A stretch of 64,000 bases of DNA from Phymorhynchus buccinoides. Taxonomy: Eukaryota; Mollusca; Gastropoda; Neogastropoda; Raphitomidae. Positions 10,354-22,058 of this stretch are shown piece after piece. The position numbers and the translations under genes are program-made. The notes beneath the pieces were generated by a model. The model made no database searches. It was not told the DNA's origin and worked only from the letters and a program-made list of their open reading frames with translations. The stretch covers positions 49,660,271 to 49,724,270 of the forward strand of contig CM065699.1 in assembly GCA_017654935.2 (NCBI GenBank), written 5' to 3'. Position 1 is the first letter of the stretch, and each line of letters opens with the position of its first letter.

Positions 10354-13300
10354 CTGAAAACACGGGAAAGGAAATCGTGTTAAAACTCTTAAGGAAATTG
10401 GGACATAATAAACGCTGCAGGAAATCCTTAACAAAAAAGGATAATTTTTCATCTTGTTCATCAAGAAAGGAGGCAGAGTGGTTAAGACATTCACCAGCCA
10501 ATTTCAATAGACGATTTTCGGAAGAAAATAAACAGGGGAGAGCACTGAAAATTAGAGTTGTTTACCTCCATTACTCGGTCAAATACCATAGTAACAATGC
10601 AACAATGGCGTCGAAGCTTGAAACCGCAGGATGCAAGTCAGCGACTTGCAAACATTTTTTTATAGAAAAATTAGGGGTGGCCAGTGGCCACAAACTGATA
10701 AAACTTGCAAAATGTGACGTAAAAATATAAATGACATGTTTTAGAATGACGCACAGTGTTCTAAGTGCTGTATGTCTGCTCAAACACACGAGTCGATAGG
10801 CTACGAGAGCTGATGGTAGAGTGACTTCCCCTGTTTGACTGATTGAATTAGCCAAGATCACTCCCACACACCATGAAATTACTCCCCTTAATTATTTCCG
10901 AACAATTCCTATTAGTGTGAGTCACTGAGTGTCTCGGATTCCAATCCAGGTCTCACTCTTTCCTTCCAATCTGACTGGAAAATCCAACAGTATGCCGAGT
11001 TCTTAGGATGGGGGATTTAAGAAATCCAACAGTATGCTGAGTTCTTAGGATGGGGGATTTAAGAAGTCTGACTTGCTGTGGGATCTATGCATGCAGAACA
11101 ACCCACTGCATTGTTAGTTGGTAAAGAGCATGAGAGTCCCAGTGCCTGGTATGAACCAAATTGCTAGCAAGGATGCCAAAGTCCCCCCCACCCCAAAAAA
11201 GTGGTGCTGCACTAGAAGTCTCTGTGACTAGGAAATAATACCATACCAATCCAAAAACAGAAGCATTAAAGGTGGACCCTGACGGATGAGTTTTTGCAAG
11301 AAACACGTTGAGATCACCAGAAAGACAGCCTTTTTAAGGATCGGAACACTCACTTTGCTCTGGTTTCCTACAAATTAAACCGTCAAAACGGCGATTCCTC
11401 CTTGGCGGAGATGCCGGTAAGAGTAGCCATTTTGGATGGGGTGGGTGGAGGTCACTGATTGTGGTTGAAGCATTTTCTTCTTTTTGTAGTGCAGTAAATT
11501 AGAAAAGAGACAGCACACGCCTTCTCTTTGGGTGAAAGAATTTGACTTCCAGCACCTCCGCCAAGGAGGAATCGCCGATTTGACGGTTTGATTTCTAGGA
11601 AACCAGAACAAAGTGAGTGTTGCAATCTCTGTAAAGGGTGTTTTCCTGGTGATCTGGATGTGTTTCTTACAAAAACTCACCCGTCAGGGTGCCCCTTTAA
11701 AAAGAAAATCCATGTAAAGATTTGTATTTACCAAACTTCTTCATGTAGATGACGATCCATCCGGTCAAGCCCAGGGCGGCGAAGACGGCAGCCAGGACGG
11801 ACTTCCACTCCCCAGTGGGCGCCTTCATCTCAGCAAATGTCTGGCAGAAGCTGGCGCGATACACTGCACGCAACGCACGGCCAGTCCTTTTCACTCAAAC
11901 TGCTCAAGATCAAAATCATCTCTGCCACACAAGTACACCACTGCAATAATAACTGGAATGCAACTTGGGAGAAAGATAATGATGGCAAAACGGAATTGCT
12001 GCTCAGAATCCTAATGGTTTATTGTTCAGATCAGCTGTACTATAAAGATTGAAAGAATGAAGTTTTCATTTCTACTCGACTAGAACAGGAGGCTGTTTCA
12101 CAAGGGCTCGCTCAAATCGGCAAAAACGGTCTAAGAAACACCCTTCGTTTGCTGATAGTTCGCGTGACGTTTTGTTCTTGCTAAACACTGAGCAAGCGGC
12201 GAACTATCCAAAACTATCACGTGATTTGTAAGGGGTTAATACATTTCTTGTTGTTGATTGGTCCATTAAACGTTTGGTTAAAATAATACTTTTTTTTGGG
12301 ACCAATCAGATAAGAGCTTGTAATATTTTTCCGCAAATGTTTTCTAAAGTGTTTCTTAGACCCATTTTGGCATAAACGTTATGCGTGCGGTGACCGTCTT
12401 CTACAGAAACTCGACCCTTATTACTGCATGTACTTTTCATGCCAAGTCTTTTCTGGTTTTTATTTATTCAATCTCATTTCAAATGCTTAACCTATAGCAT
12501 TGCTTTTACAGTCTGTAAAGCACAGTGCTCAAAACCCCCATTAAAGACCCACCACGTCATGTGTCAAAATCACGGTTTTCCCTCTTATAGCTGGTAAGAA
12601 ATCTTAGGGAATCTTCCTAGCATAAGAGGGAATGTGACACGTGACGTGGGGGGTCTTTAAGAAACAGATATACCAAGACATGACGAATGATCTCCCCCTC
12701 TCCCCTGGACCTACATGATTTCTTCTCCTCCAGGGAGAGAGCCTTCCAGTCTCCCTTCTCCTTCTCCCTGAGGGCCACCACGTCCGGCGTGTTCTCCCTG
12801 AAGCGCACTGCCGGCATCGGGAACTCCTCGCGGTCGGCGTAGCTGGCCGTGCCGTTGAACCCCCAGCCCACTACATCACGGTTTCCTGTGCACACACCAC
12901 ATGTACGCACATTATTTCATCGGGAACTACCCCCAGCCCACCACATCACGGTTTCCTGTGCACACACCACATGTACGCACATTATGTCATCGCCCACCAC
13001 ATCACGGTTTCCTGTGCACACACCACATGTACGCACATTATGTCATCGGGAACTACCCCCAGCCCACCACATCACGGTTTCCTGTGCACACACCACATGT
13101 ACGCACATTATTTCATCGGGAACTACCCCCAGCCCACCACATAACGATTTCCTGTGCACACACCACATGTACGCACATTATTTCATCGGGAACTACCCCC
13201 AGCCCACCACATCACGATTTCCTGTGCACACACCACATGTACGCACATTTCATCGGGAACTACCCCCAGCCCACCACATCACGATTTTAGATTGCTCTCC

Positions 13301-13766
13301 TGCCATTCCAAGACGAAGTTGATGGTTTTTATTTGAAAGCACAATTTTACACAAATGGTTGTTTTAAAGTGTTTGAAAAAAACAGTAGACTCACAAAGAC
13401 CTTGTTTTGACAATTTAAAAAAAAAAGGAACTTCCTTTTTTGGTAAAAGTAAAAAACAGGAAATCCTTGTAAACCAGAAGTTGCACCCATGTTTCTGCAA
13501 AATCCTGGAAAAACCTGAAAAGCAGGGGTCCACAGGCCTCCTACTCCCCTAGGGGCCACTGCAAAAAAAAACCTGAACTTAGGCACACAGCCTAAAGAGG
13601 AGTAACCAAGCCGGTGTCCATTAGCGACTTACCTAATTTGGGGTGGATTCTGTCCCGCTGTGCCTTGTCTAGGGCTGATTCTGATCTCAGCGAAGCCGAG
13701 GTGGACAGAAGTCGCCCAGACACGGTGGACCTGCGAAGTAACGTTCGAACCACTTGTGCACTCATT
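10220..13766 (-). CDS. COX4: Cytochrome c oxidase subunit IV, complete gene (4 coding exons)
   Basis: Nuclear-encoded subunit of respiratory complex IV, acting in the mitochondrial inner membrane. Coding exons on the minus strand are 13633-13766, 12715-12885, 11732-11863 and 10220-10353. They join in phase to 189 codons plus TAA. The protein has an Arg/Ser-rich mitochondrial presequence (MSAQVVRTLLRRSTVSGR), then the family hallmarks HPKLGNRDVVGWGFNGTASY, TPDVVALREKEKGDW, FCQTFAEM, one membrane segment (LAAVFAALGLTGWIVIY) and the C-terminal VEGLASKWDYEKGEW. I chose ATG at 13763-13765 because an acceptor (TTTCAG) sits one base upstream and an earlier in-frame ATG would lie in intron. A 5' UTR exon must therefore exist upstream and was not found. 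Metazoan COX4 precursors are about 170-190 aa, so the length is normal. Intron 1 holds a tandem array that copies the exon 2 acceptor. Confidence 0.97.
10354..11279 (-). other. COX4 intron 3, lower part
   Basis: Intron sequence. A 38-base stretch is directly repeated near 11000-11060 (landmark AGTATGCCGAGTTCTTAGGA, next copy AGTATGCTGAGTTC). No other gene seen. Confidence 0.5.
11280..11696. mobile_element. TTAA-flanked MITE, family L, copy 2
   Basis: Ends AGGTGGACCCTGACGGATGA and CCGTCAGGGTGCCCCT, flanked by TTAA (11276-11279, 11697-11700). Same internal sequence as 6138-6626. Inserted in COX4 intron 3. Confidence 0.82.
11732..11863 (-). CDS. COX4: COX4 coding exon 3 (membrane segment)
   Basis: Residues 102-145, starting LYRASFCQTFAEM and holding the single membrane helix. 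The acceptor is GCGTGCAG|TGTATC and the donor is TTTG|GTAAAT. A TTAA-flanked MITE begins 35 bases into the following intron. Confidence 0.95.
12092..12418 (+). mobile_element. MITE-like repeat E, copy 1
   Basis: Landmarks are TTTCACAAGGGCT, CGGCAAAAACGGTCTAAGAA, TTGTTGATTGGTCCATTAAA and an end close to AGAAACTCGACCC. Inside COX4 intron 2. Related copies are at 54565-55440, 58505, 58789 and 60497. Confidence 0.75.
12715..12885 (-). CDS. COX4: COX4 coding exon 2
   Basis: Residues 45-101, starting GNRDVVGWGF and ending EEKKS plus one base. The acceptor is TGTGCACAG|GAAACC and the donor is ATCAT|GTAGGT. The first 28 bases and the acceptor are the end unit of a tandem array that fills the adjacent intron up to 13290. 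Confidence 0.95.
12858..13290 (-). repeat. 70-bp minisatellite copying the COX4 exon 2 acceptor
   Basis: Seven starts of a 70-bp unit (one shortened to 56 bp, the last truncated) at 12881, 12951, 13007, 13077, 13147, 13217 and 13284. Each full unit carries, on the minus strand, CATGTGGTGTGTGCACAG followed by (G)GAAACCGTGATG or a close variant. That is the authentic intron 1/exon 2 junction plus about 28 exon bases. The array extends from the exon into the upstream intron. Confidence 0.93.
13633..13766 (-). CDS. COX4: COX4 coding exon 1 (presequence)
   Basis: Residues 1-44 plus one base. The acceptor TTTCAG lies just before A-ATG, and the donor is TTAG|GTAAGT. It encodes the mitochondrial targeting region and ends at HPKL with the first base of the following Gly codon. 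Confidence 0.93.
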
Positions 13767-14565
13767 CTGAAACATGAAACAAATGCCATGATTTTCTTTG
13801 AAAAAGGTTCTGGTTCTGGCGCGGTACATCACATATGCCAGTTCTGGCGATAATCGCTATGGAACTGGGAGGGCACATGTTCCTAACACCAAGTTCTAAC
13901 AGAAAATGTAGAAGGACCTACTGCTTGCGCTGGGTTACTTAAGACCCCCTTGACAAAAGGGTCTAAATGGGTGCTGTTTACAACACAAGGCATTTAATTT
14001 TAAAGGACTATGACTGTACGAGATGTAGCCTTGGCCTTCTCGTGATCGAGCACCATATCTCCTCAAACGGTCCAAATCTCATGAGTTTTACGCATGGATA
14101 GAATTTAGCATACTTTTGAACTGTTATGTATTAGGAAACAAACTAGCAAAGACTGCGAGTGCTAGATCACGATATTGCCAGTTGCATACTGCATCAAGGC
14201 TCTAGCCTATAGTATTTACACTTTCACTCACAGAATCAGCCCGGCAACAAAAGCCAATGACATTTGACTGGGCCTAGTAATCCCGGATCTGAGCCCCCCC
14301 CCCCCCCTTTCCGTTGTCTCAATTGAGTCAACTCCATACTCCCTGTCCGGGCCTCCCCCCCCCCCCCCCCCCCCAAATCATGCCCACCCCCCTCCCATTC
14401 AATCCCGCATTGAGCTGATCATCCGGGCAGCAAGTCCTTCACACAAGTCTCCTGATTAGTTGGAAACCCCCCACGTCGTAAGCGTCATAATCATCAAATT
14501 GTTGATGGAGGATGCTATAAGAAGAAGAAGATCAGTAAGGCAAAAATAAAAATTGTTGTGGTCTC
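13767..14565. other. Upstream of COX4 exon 1, no further exon recognised
   Basis: The 5' UTR exon and promoter of COX4 are expected in or beyond this stretch but I could not place them. C-homopolymers occur near 14287-14299 and 14357-14375. Confidence 0.3.
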
Positions 14566-15640
14566 CAGGGTTCGTACAGCAATTTCATGATCAAATTCCC
14601 TGACATTTCCCTGACCCCAAACTCGTTGTGTATGCGCGTGTGTGCATATATCATATGTCTGTCAGACATATGCACACACGCGCATACACACAAGACAAAT
14701 ACACGCGTGCGTGTGCTCACGCACACACATACATACACACTTTTTGTGTGGAATTGCGTTCACACACACACAGAATCGTTCACACACACACACACGATCG
14801 TCATCGTTGAAGGTATACGACGCTACTCCAGATTGTTTTGGGGTCGATGTTGCCTGACACATCGACACTGGAACTTGAGCATGTACCTGATGACTCACTG
14901 TCACCACTAGATCTGTTTGCCGATCGGAAGTAGTTTGTAATGGAAGTTGGTTTTGTTTTGGAGGCTTCCAGTGCTTTCACCCGTATTCGATGTGCTTCTC
15001 CGTCCATGTGGGATTGCACAGCCGCAACTCCCATGTTCGACAGCTTGCGCTCATTGCGACACACTTTGCACTGAAACACAGTTCTGTCTTTGGGGTTGTC
15101 TTCCAACCATGGCCAGAATTGCTTGTATTTATCATCCTCCAGCCAAACAGGATCAAAATTAGTTTGCCTAGGCATCTTTTTAGAACGTAAGAAACATGCT
15201 AGCGGTCTTTCTACAATGGCGCAATCAAGCAGAAATGTAGCATCTTTTTACCATAGGCCCGCCAAAAGGTATGCATCACTGTCGAAACAACGCTTCGCGG
15301 ATAACGATAACACGGTTGTCTCCCTTTGATTATTTGGGTACAGAGCCATTTTAAGACTGTAGCAGATGAAATTGTAATGCCGGTAAGGCCGATCAATCGC
15401 AAAGATCTCCAACAAGCATTTCTTTTTTTTTCTTTTTTTCTTTTTTATCTCTCATTATTCAACCCATGATATTTTAAAGCACTGATTATCTTTTTGATGT
15501 GTATATGATCAAATTCCCTGACTGTTCCCTGACTTAGAGCAGAAATGTTATTTTCCATGACTTTTATTGTTTTAAGTGACTGGAAAACATTTTTCTAAAT
15601 TCCCTGACTTTTCCAGTTTCCCTGACGCGGCCGAACCCTG
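14566..15640 (-). mobile_element. Non-autonomous hAT-like element 1
   Basis: Inverted ends CAGGGTTCG at the left and CGAACCCTG at the right, with inner copies of TTCCCTGAC. It spans 1075 bases. The flanking 8 bases (GTGGTCTC and GGTTACAG) agree only partly, so a clean target duplication is not shown. A minus-strand open frame (14801-15175) encodes a BED-like finger typical of hAT transposase N-termini. Confidence 0.65.
14801..15175 (-). pseudogene. hAT transposase N-terminal (BED-like finger) fragment
   Basis: A 124-codon minus-strand frame starting MPRQTNFDPVWLEDDKYK. It holds KQFWPWLEDNP, then a CxxC pair (FQCKVCRNERKLSNMG) and HMDGEAH, the layout of BED or hAT-associated zinc fingers that precede the transposase core. 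It then becomes Ser-rich and stops with no RNase-H-like catalytic domain. It lies inside the inverted ends of hAT-like element 1, so it is best read as the remnant of an element's own gene. A host exon with a downstream donor is less likely. Confidence 0.6.
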
Positions 15641-15828
15641 GGTTACAGTATCCCGACCTACTCTATTTCGGGGGGCCGACCCTATTTTTAATGGCCTCGA
15701 CAAAAAAAAGAAAGAGAGAGAGACGCAAGTTCAATCGGGGAATGCCCATCAGGGGACATAACTAACGTGCTGAACGTCCATGTGTCGTTGCAAAATGGCG
15801 TCATTTGCCATTTCAATGGTCCATGGAG

Positions 15829-16499
15829 CAGAGCTGATTCTACTTCTAGGGCTTGGTGCAATCCCCCCCCCCCCCCCCCCAAATCTGTTCTTTCCCACAA
15901 AACTCGGGTCAACGCGGTCAGATGCCCGCATATTGCAGAACTGCCAGCACTTTTTACCGATCGCTGCGGGAATTCCTTCGTCGTCTGATAAATCCGTAGT
16001 CTACACAAACCAAAAGCATCGAGCAGGAATGTATGATTTCTCGACATTTCATTGGTTCCTTTACAATGTTAGTGTAAATCAACCAATCGCGTTCATCTCT
16101 TCTTTTTTTTTACCCACAAGAAGTTGCGAGAGTCCTACCCGCCATGTTGAATTTTCTTCAAAATGAAGCGGACGACGCTCTTCGACTTCGATTTTTGTGG
16201 CAGAAAAGTAAAAAAAAAGAAATCCTGTGCCAAACGAGTGTGCAGAAGATGTTGCAGAAACAGCTAAGTACTGCATCAACAGTCTCGGAGAAGCAGCCCG
16301 AAGATAACGGCACTAGTGCGAGGGAACACCGGTTCCAATACGAGTGGCTGAAGAAGTGGCCATGGCTAGCGAAGATTGAATCGGCCGCCGGCCACCTCCC
16401 CCCCCCCCCTTCCCCTTGTATTGGACCTGCCCCCTCCCCCCATTCTTAGGGGGGGGGGGGGAATGCCGCCACTTTTTCAAAATCCTAGAATCAGCTCTG
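15829..16499 (+). mobile_element. Non-autonomous hAT-like element 2
   Basis: Ends CAGAGCTGATTCTA and TAGAATCAGCTCTG are exact inverted repeats, and ATGGAG flanks both sides (part of a probable 8-bp duplication). It is 671 bases long. It holds poly-C and poly-G tracts facing each other and, near 16320-16380, a plus-strand frame with REHRFQYEWLKKWPWLAKIE, resembling hAT transposase N-terminal sequence. Confidence 0.7.
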
Positions 16500-16731
16500 A
16501 TGGAGCCATGCGCTCATATTTCTGAAAATATGAGGGTGATTAGATAATAGCACTTTCAAAGCATCTTACAGTACACGCTCGTGGATGTTTTCTGCGACAT
16601 TCATCCGGATGTAGGAAAGGAAAACTTATCACTTGCTGAGGTGGTTTAGCTGAACCTTTCGAACTGGACTTTTCAACACCACTCGGCGATCTCAACAAAA
16701 AACAAAACAATTTATAAAAAAGTCAGGGCCT

Positions 16732-16991
16732 GTCGTATGCAAAAAAGTAGCATCGTGTAAATACTTCGCTCGCTACTAATGTAGTACTATGAGTTAGCAT
16801 TTGCGACATTAAGGAAACGACAAATTTCACTTTTTCCGTATTTGAAACACTTTTCTGTACTCAAATCTTTCATATTTCATGACATTACGGAAAAAAGTGA
16901 AATTTTTAAAAAATTCGCTCAATGTCGCAAATGCTAAGTCTCTTATTAGCGAGCGAAGTATTTACACGATGCTATTTTTTTGCATACGACA
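16732..16991. mobile_element. Fold-back MITE, family T, copy 1
   Basis: About 43-base arms: GTCGTATGCAAAAAAGTAGC at the left and GCTATTTTTTTGCATACGAC at the right, continuing inward through ACTTCGCTCGCT / AGCGAGCGAAGT. A second inner pair (AAATTTCACTTTTTCCG / CGGAAAAAAGTGAAATTT) also faces inward. Relatives are at 18475-18705 and 63246-63437. Confidence 0.82.
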
Positions 16992-16999
16992 GGGTCTAC

Positions 17000-18474
17000 C
17001 TACCTACCCCATTTTGGGGGGGCATGTTACAACTTTTTTTCTTCTTTTTTTTTCCTAATCACTAAATCAGGCTAATGCATGCAACCTCAATCTTCACATT
17101 TTCTTATTTTTGACGTATTTTTCTTGGTTTAAACGGGTTTTTTTTTTTTCAACAATGTCAAATTATAAACAATAACGAGGTAACTGGGTAACAAAAATAT
17201 AGCTTATAAATATAACGCATATAACTATAACTTTAAGTATAACGTTTTTTTCTTGAATCAGATATATAGTGAATCACTGAATGGGTCTAAGTGGATAAAT
17301 TCTTATTTCTTTTGACTGATTTAATAAATCATTTATATATTCTAGATTTATAAATAATTAGCAAGTCGATGGACCTTATAGGTATAATCACATTGATCGT
17401 CATTGAAACATGATTGATGTAATATCTTGACCTTGCCTTACGTCCACGGTCCAGCAATCAACTCTTGAAAACCTTCAAAATCAAAGCAAAAAGGGTAGTT
17501 AGTCCTGAGTCAAATCACACCAGTCCAGAAACATAAAAACAGGACAACATCAATTCATACATAGATCAAAGTTTCATTAGGTGCTTTTCTTCACAGAATA
17601 CAAACAGCTAAATCTAGGCAAGGGCAATGCCTACCTGTCAGTCTGCTACAGGAAAATGGAGGGTCAAAGGAAGTCACGCAGAATAACGAAACGGACCGTA
17701 CTTTGCGAGATGTGTGACATGGCGGATGATATCAGACGACACAAGATCTGACACATCTTCATCTATCTTCTTCTTCTTCGCTGTGCGCGGCCACAATCAA
17801 CAATGTGTTTCGACAAAATTTTATGCTAACACAAAAGGTTAGTTATATGTAGTATGGTTACGTTTTCTTCATGGCCTTACTGTTACTCTTCAACTGGCAA
17901 GTTGAAGTTCCGGCGAAGTTCTTGTCTTCTTCTTAGTTCTTGCAGTAGACTTCTTACACTCTTAGACTACTACACAGCGTCAGTGAGTCATTAGTAATGA
18001 CTGAATGATTCAGATTCATTGAGATGTACACACAACTACAGTAACTTACTGAGTAATTACTAGTACTACGTACTAGGCCTAATCTTTCTTCTTTTTTATT
18101 TTTGTTTTTATATATTTATATTAGAGTGGGATATAAGAGACTGATATATATTATTATATAAAATTAAGACCGAGAGGAGGAAAGAACATGATTAGGTTGA
18201 TAAAGAGGATAGAATTGGGTTTGCTTTAAATTTACAAAGTTAAGAAGTTAAGACCCCTGCTTCTGTCAATAGCACTTTTACTGGGAGCGTCGATTTACCC
18301 AAAAGGACCCAAAAGGAAACTTTAAGAGACCCAAAAGGAAACTTTAACTTTAAGGGACCCAAAAGGACACAAAAGTGTGTGTGTGTGTGTGTATGTCATT
18401 GTGTATATATATGCGTGTGAGTGAGTGCGTGTCACTATGTAATTCGGCCTTGTCAAAACCCACCTGTTCCCCCT
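17000..18474. other. Intergenic, no gene seen
   Basis: AT-rich. It contains a short segment shared with 54610-55112 (CTACCTACC...GGGGGCATGTT, near 17000-17030) and one shared with 56400 (TTCTTCGCTGTGCGCGGCCA near 17770). Confidence 0.35.
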
Positions 18475-18705
18475 GTCGCATGAAAAAAGGTAGCTCGTAA
18501 AAATAAGTAGCTCGCTACCTATGACAGTGTGTATTTTCTACATTGAGCATGAACCACAAATTTCACTTTTTTCTAGGGTTAGGGTTAGGGTTAGGTAAAA
18601 TGGTTAAAGTACAGAAAAAGTGAAATTTGTGGTCGCAAATACAGACTCTCATATAGTACTTAGCGAGCTACTTATTTTTATGAGCTACCTTTTTTCATGC
18701 GACAC
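18475..18705. mobile_element. Fold-back MITE, family T, copy 2, with telomere-like loop
   Basis: Arms TGTCGCATGAAAAAAGGTAG and CTACCTTTTTTCATGCGACA, with inner AGTAGCTCGCT / AGCGAGCTACT. The loop holds three to four TTAGGG-like units near 18574-18596. Confidence 0.82.
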
Positions 18706-18918
18706 CCCCGTAATTGAGGCTCCACTCTCTTTCTTTTCTTCTCTCTCTTGCCTTTAGGTCTGTTTCTGCTGCATACCATTTATGTCAAACGTGTGTGTTC
18801 GCTTTGCATTCCATTTTTGTTTGAATGCATTATGGATGCTAACGTGTGTGTGCGCTTTGATTTGATTTCTATCAAGATTCAGCGCCGTATAAATACTGTA
18901 TGTTGTTGTTGTTGTGTG

Positions 18919-18925
18919 TTGATGT

Positions 18926-19000
<75 letters not shown>
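18919..19000 (+). repeat. (GT)n(GA)n microsatellite
   Basis: A GT run passes directly into a GA run. Further CA tracts are at 19053-19080 and 19198-19230. Confidence 0.9.
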
Positions 19001-19006
<6 letters not shown>

Positions 19007-19193
19007 TGATAATAAAGTAAATACAATTGACTATTGAGAGTATCTTTTTCTGTACACACACACACACACATACACACACATGTGCGCATACACACACTTT
19101 TGGGTTCGATTTGGGTCCTTTTGGGGTCCTTTTGGGTTCTTTTGGGTCCTTTTGGGTAAATTGACGCGCCGCCTTTACTCTACAGTCTTAAAG

Positions 19194-19234
<41 letters not shown>

Positions 19235-19453
19235 CAGTCTAAACGAAGACTTTGGGCGTGGGGCAGGATAAACATCTCCAATCGGAAGAAGAAGGACCCA
19301 CACTTCTTCTTCAAGTCAATCAGCCAACTTCATCAGGTTGAAGATATTTGCTGTATAATGAAAGGTCATCAGATTCAGAGACTGAGAGAGGCTATAGGCT
19401 GTAAGCCTTTTGCCCTCAATTGTGCAATTTCTTTGTACAGAGCTTGATTGACT

Positions 19454-21141
19454 ATATGACTCTGTGCCAAAAGGTGAGCACGGAGAGGGTCAGGTACTTA
19501 CATTCTCAATAAATTGTCACATAACCTTCTGACTGTTGTGCTTATGTTATAAACATATAGACAAATGTCTGAAAAGACACTAGAGACAATATCAGCTTTA
19601 CAAGATCAGTAGTTGTTTAGTTATGTGACAATGAATGTCAAATCAGCCCCCAAATCTGGTCTTCAAAAGTGGACATTGCAAATAGTCATGATTTCAACAA
19701 GTGCTAGAACACACAAACTCCAGTAAAATTACTTGAAATTTGGACAGGTTATGCAAAAGTACCTCATTAGTAAACGCTAAAGATTGTAACATTCAAAAAT
19801 GAAAGTTCTGTTAGTTATTAGGCTTAAACCAATGTTGATGACAAACATCATTTTTGATGTAATCATTCTGAAAATCAAACTTCCCAACAATTTTCACTTA
19901 TAATAAATCCAAAATACATGAAAATGTCATGCTTTGTTGGAGCAGATATTACTTTATCATAGGAGTATAAAATGACAAAATATATTATTTTAAATAATAT
20001 TGCACTTTCTCTTAAAGGTTCTGACTAAGATGTAACACTTGACATCCGTCATACCTAAGCTATAATGCTCAATAAAATCCTCAAGATATATATTTTTAAC
20101 TTGCTCTCTTTTATTTTACAATTAAACTGTCATATAAAGTTGACCTCTCCCCTTATTTAACACCAGCATGTTCATTTTTTTCTTCTGCACTAATCCAAAT
20201 GTTCAATGTAATCATTTTACTGGACTTGATGTTTGTCATCAAGAAAATGTTAATTATCAAATTTAGCTGGTTTTATTGGTCTAACCATCTAATAAACAAA
20301 TAAACACCACTTCAGTGGGTTTAGTAATTGAGCACTTTGCAGCCTTCATAGAAAGATAAATGAAAAAATAGTGCTTAATGAAAGTTATTAATGTAACTAT
20401 GATGTTCGTCATACATGTCCTATGGTGTAAATAGTGAATTATGATAAATAATTCAACAGTTTAAAAAAACCAACTTTATTCATGCAAGTTATTATTTTCT
20501 TTAAAGCATTCTGCTTACTGTAGTTGACAAAAATACAGTTATTCATAGACATTTTGGCCAGAAACTGGAAAATAAATGATGTAGGTAACTTTGATGTTTG
20601 TCATACATTTTTCACACATTGTGTAATAAAACAAAAACAATGACATGAATCAATTAATAGTTTGGTAGAAAATATTCAGTTAAGTTGTAATTGGGTTTTT
20701 TTATGGCATCTTAAGTACTTAAAGACAGAATTAGTGTATTTGATACAACTTTCAAATGTAAAGTGATGACAAAGGTCATTTGTTACCTCAACAGACCCAT
20801 AATAATCATCATACTAACAACAAATTTCAACAGGAAATGTCACAGACTAATAGCAAACAATGAAAACAACTTAACACAACATGATTTGCTGGAGCTATGA
20901 GAAAATACTGTGACATAACACCATGGTTGTGATGTAATCATTGATGTTTGTCATCAGGTGGAGGACACCACATTATCACTATTTTCTCAGAAATCGGTTG
21001 AAAAATTGTCCTGCCACTTTGCACATGTTTTACCTCATTTATATCCTTTCTAAATATGCATGTATTTAAATGGTATTAATAGTTTCATTTTTTACCCTCT
21101 ATGTCCACTTTTCATGCCCACCTTTTGGCACAGAGTCATAT
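19454..21141. mobile_element. 1.69-kb inverted-end element with ~180-bp internal periodicity
   Basis: ATATGACTCTGTGCCAAAAG at the left is inverted at the right (CTTTTGGCACAGAGTCATAT). The interior is AT-rich and non-coding. A core close to TTTGATGTTTGTCATACA, in either strand sense, recurs near 19840, 20045, 20230, 20402, 20592, 20768 and 20942, about every 170-200 bases. This looks like a degenerate tandem array carried inside a transposon-like element. Confidence 0.6.
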
Positions 21142-21355
21142 ATATTTATAAAAAAAATTTAAACACACATACACACACTATTTTTCTTCCTGCTGCAACG
21201 CACAATGTTGTATTAAGTGTCCAGAGGGACAGCTCAGCGTCTATAAACAGATTCAGACATGTGGCTGCACTATGCTTATAAAAATCTAGTGGACCCCCCT
21301 GACTAAAGTATTAGAATCTTCACACTGTTGAAGGAGGATACTATGAAAGAAGAAC

Positions 21356-21357
<2 letters not shown>

Positions 21358-21408
<51 letters not shown>
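21358..21408 (+). repeat. (CA)n microsatellite
   Basis: About 25 CA units. Confidence 0.95.
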
Positions 21409-21409
<1 letters not shown>

Positions 21410-21869
21410 AATACTGCACATTGCTTACAAAAATCTACATTATGAAGGGATTGGACAAATATCAAGTAAATCTTTGGTTTAATCTAAAGTTGTTTTGAAC
21501 TTCATACGTATTTTCTTCTTTTTTTTCTTCTTCAGGTTTTCAGGGGACTTGGTTAAATTGTTCTTCTGTGCATCATGTGTAAGCAGCTCCAAGTATTGTC
21601 TGTTGACCAAACTTCCAATTAACTTAGTTAATTAGTCTTGCACATTAAGTACTCCAAGGGAGGAAAGACAGAAAGGAATCTTGACAAGATAACAACTGTC
21701 AGTGGAGGTTAAAACTTGGGGTACTTTTAAGTAGAAACCTCAAGAAGATAGATTTTACAGTTTAAATAAAATCATATATATGTATTCCTTAACTAAATTT
21801 TTTGTTAAACTAATATAAAATCATATTATATTCCTTAACTCCTTAACAGAGTGAACAAATATATGCGTG

Positions 21870-22058
21870 TGCATGTTTGTATAACTATATCTATGAGTAT
21901 GTGTTTGCGTGGGAAGAGCGAGCGCATCTGAGTATGTTCGATATGTATGATGTAACCCTGCATGTGGAGTGAATTTTAGTTTTGTTAAGCGCCATGACTA
22001 GTTCGTCTAGAATGTGCGCTCTATAAATGTCTTTATTATTATTATTATTGTTATTATT
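21870..22058 (+). mobile_element. LINE 3' tail fragment
   Basis: Ends ATGTGCGCTCTATAAATGTC followed by an ATT/GTT microsatellite, the 3' layout of CR1/L2-type LINEs in invertebrates. A similar end in reverse orientation is near 53750-53850. No coding part is visible here. Confidence 0.45.

Noticed and set aside
13766..13789. Earlier in-frame ATG for COX4 (MAFVSCFR...)
   Set aside because: It lies upstream of a clear acceptor (TTTCAG) and would be intronic; the second Met matches a normal presequence start.
18574..18596. Telomere or chromosome end
   Set aside because: Only three to four TTAGGG-like units in the loop of a fold-back MITE. A second short run at 50677-50700 lies inside another MITE.
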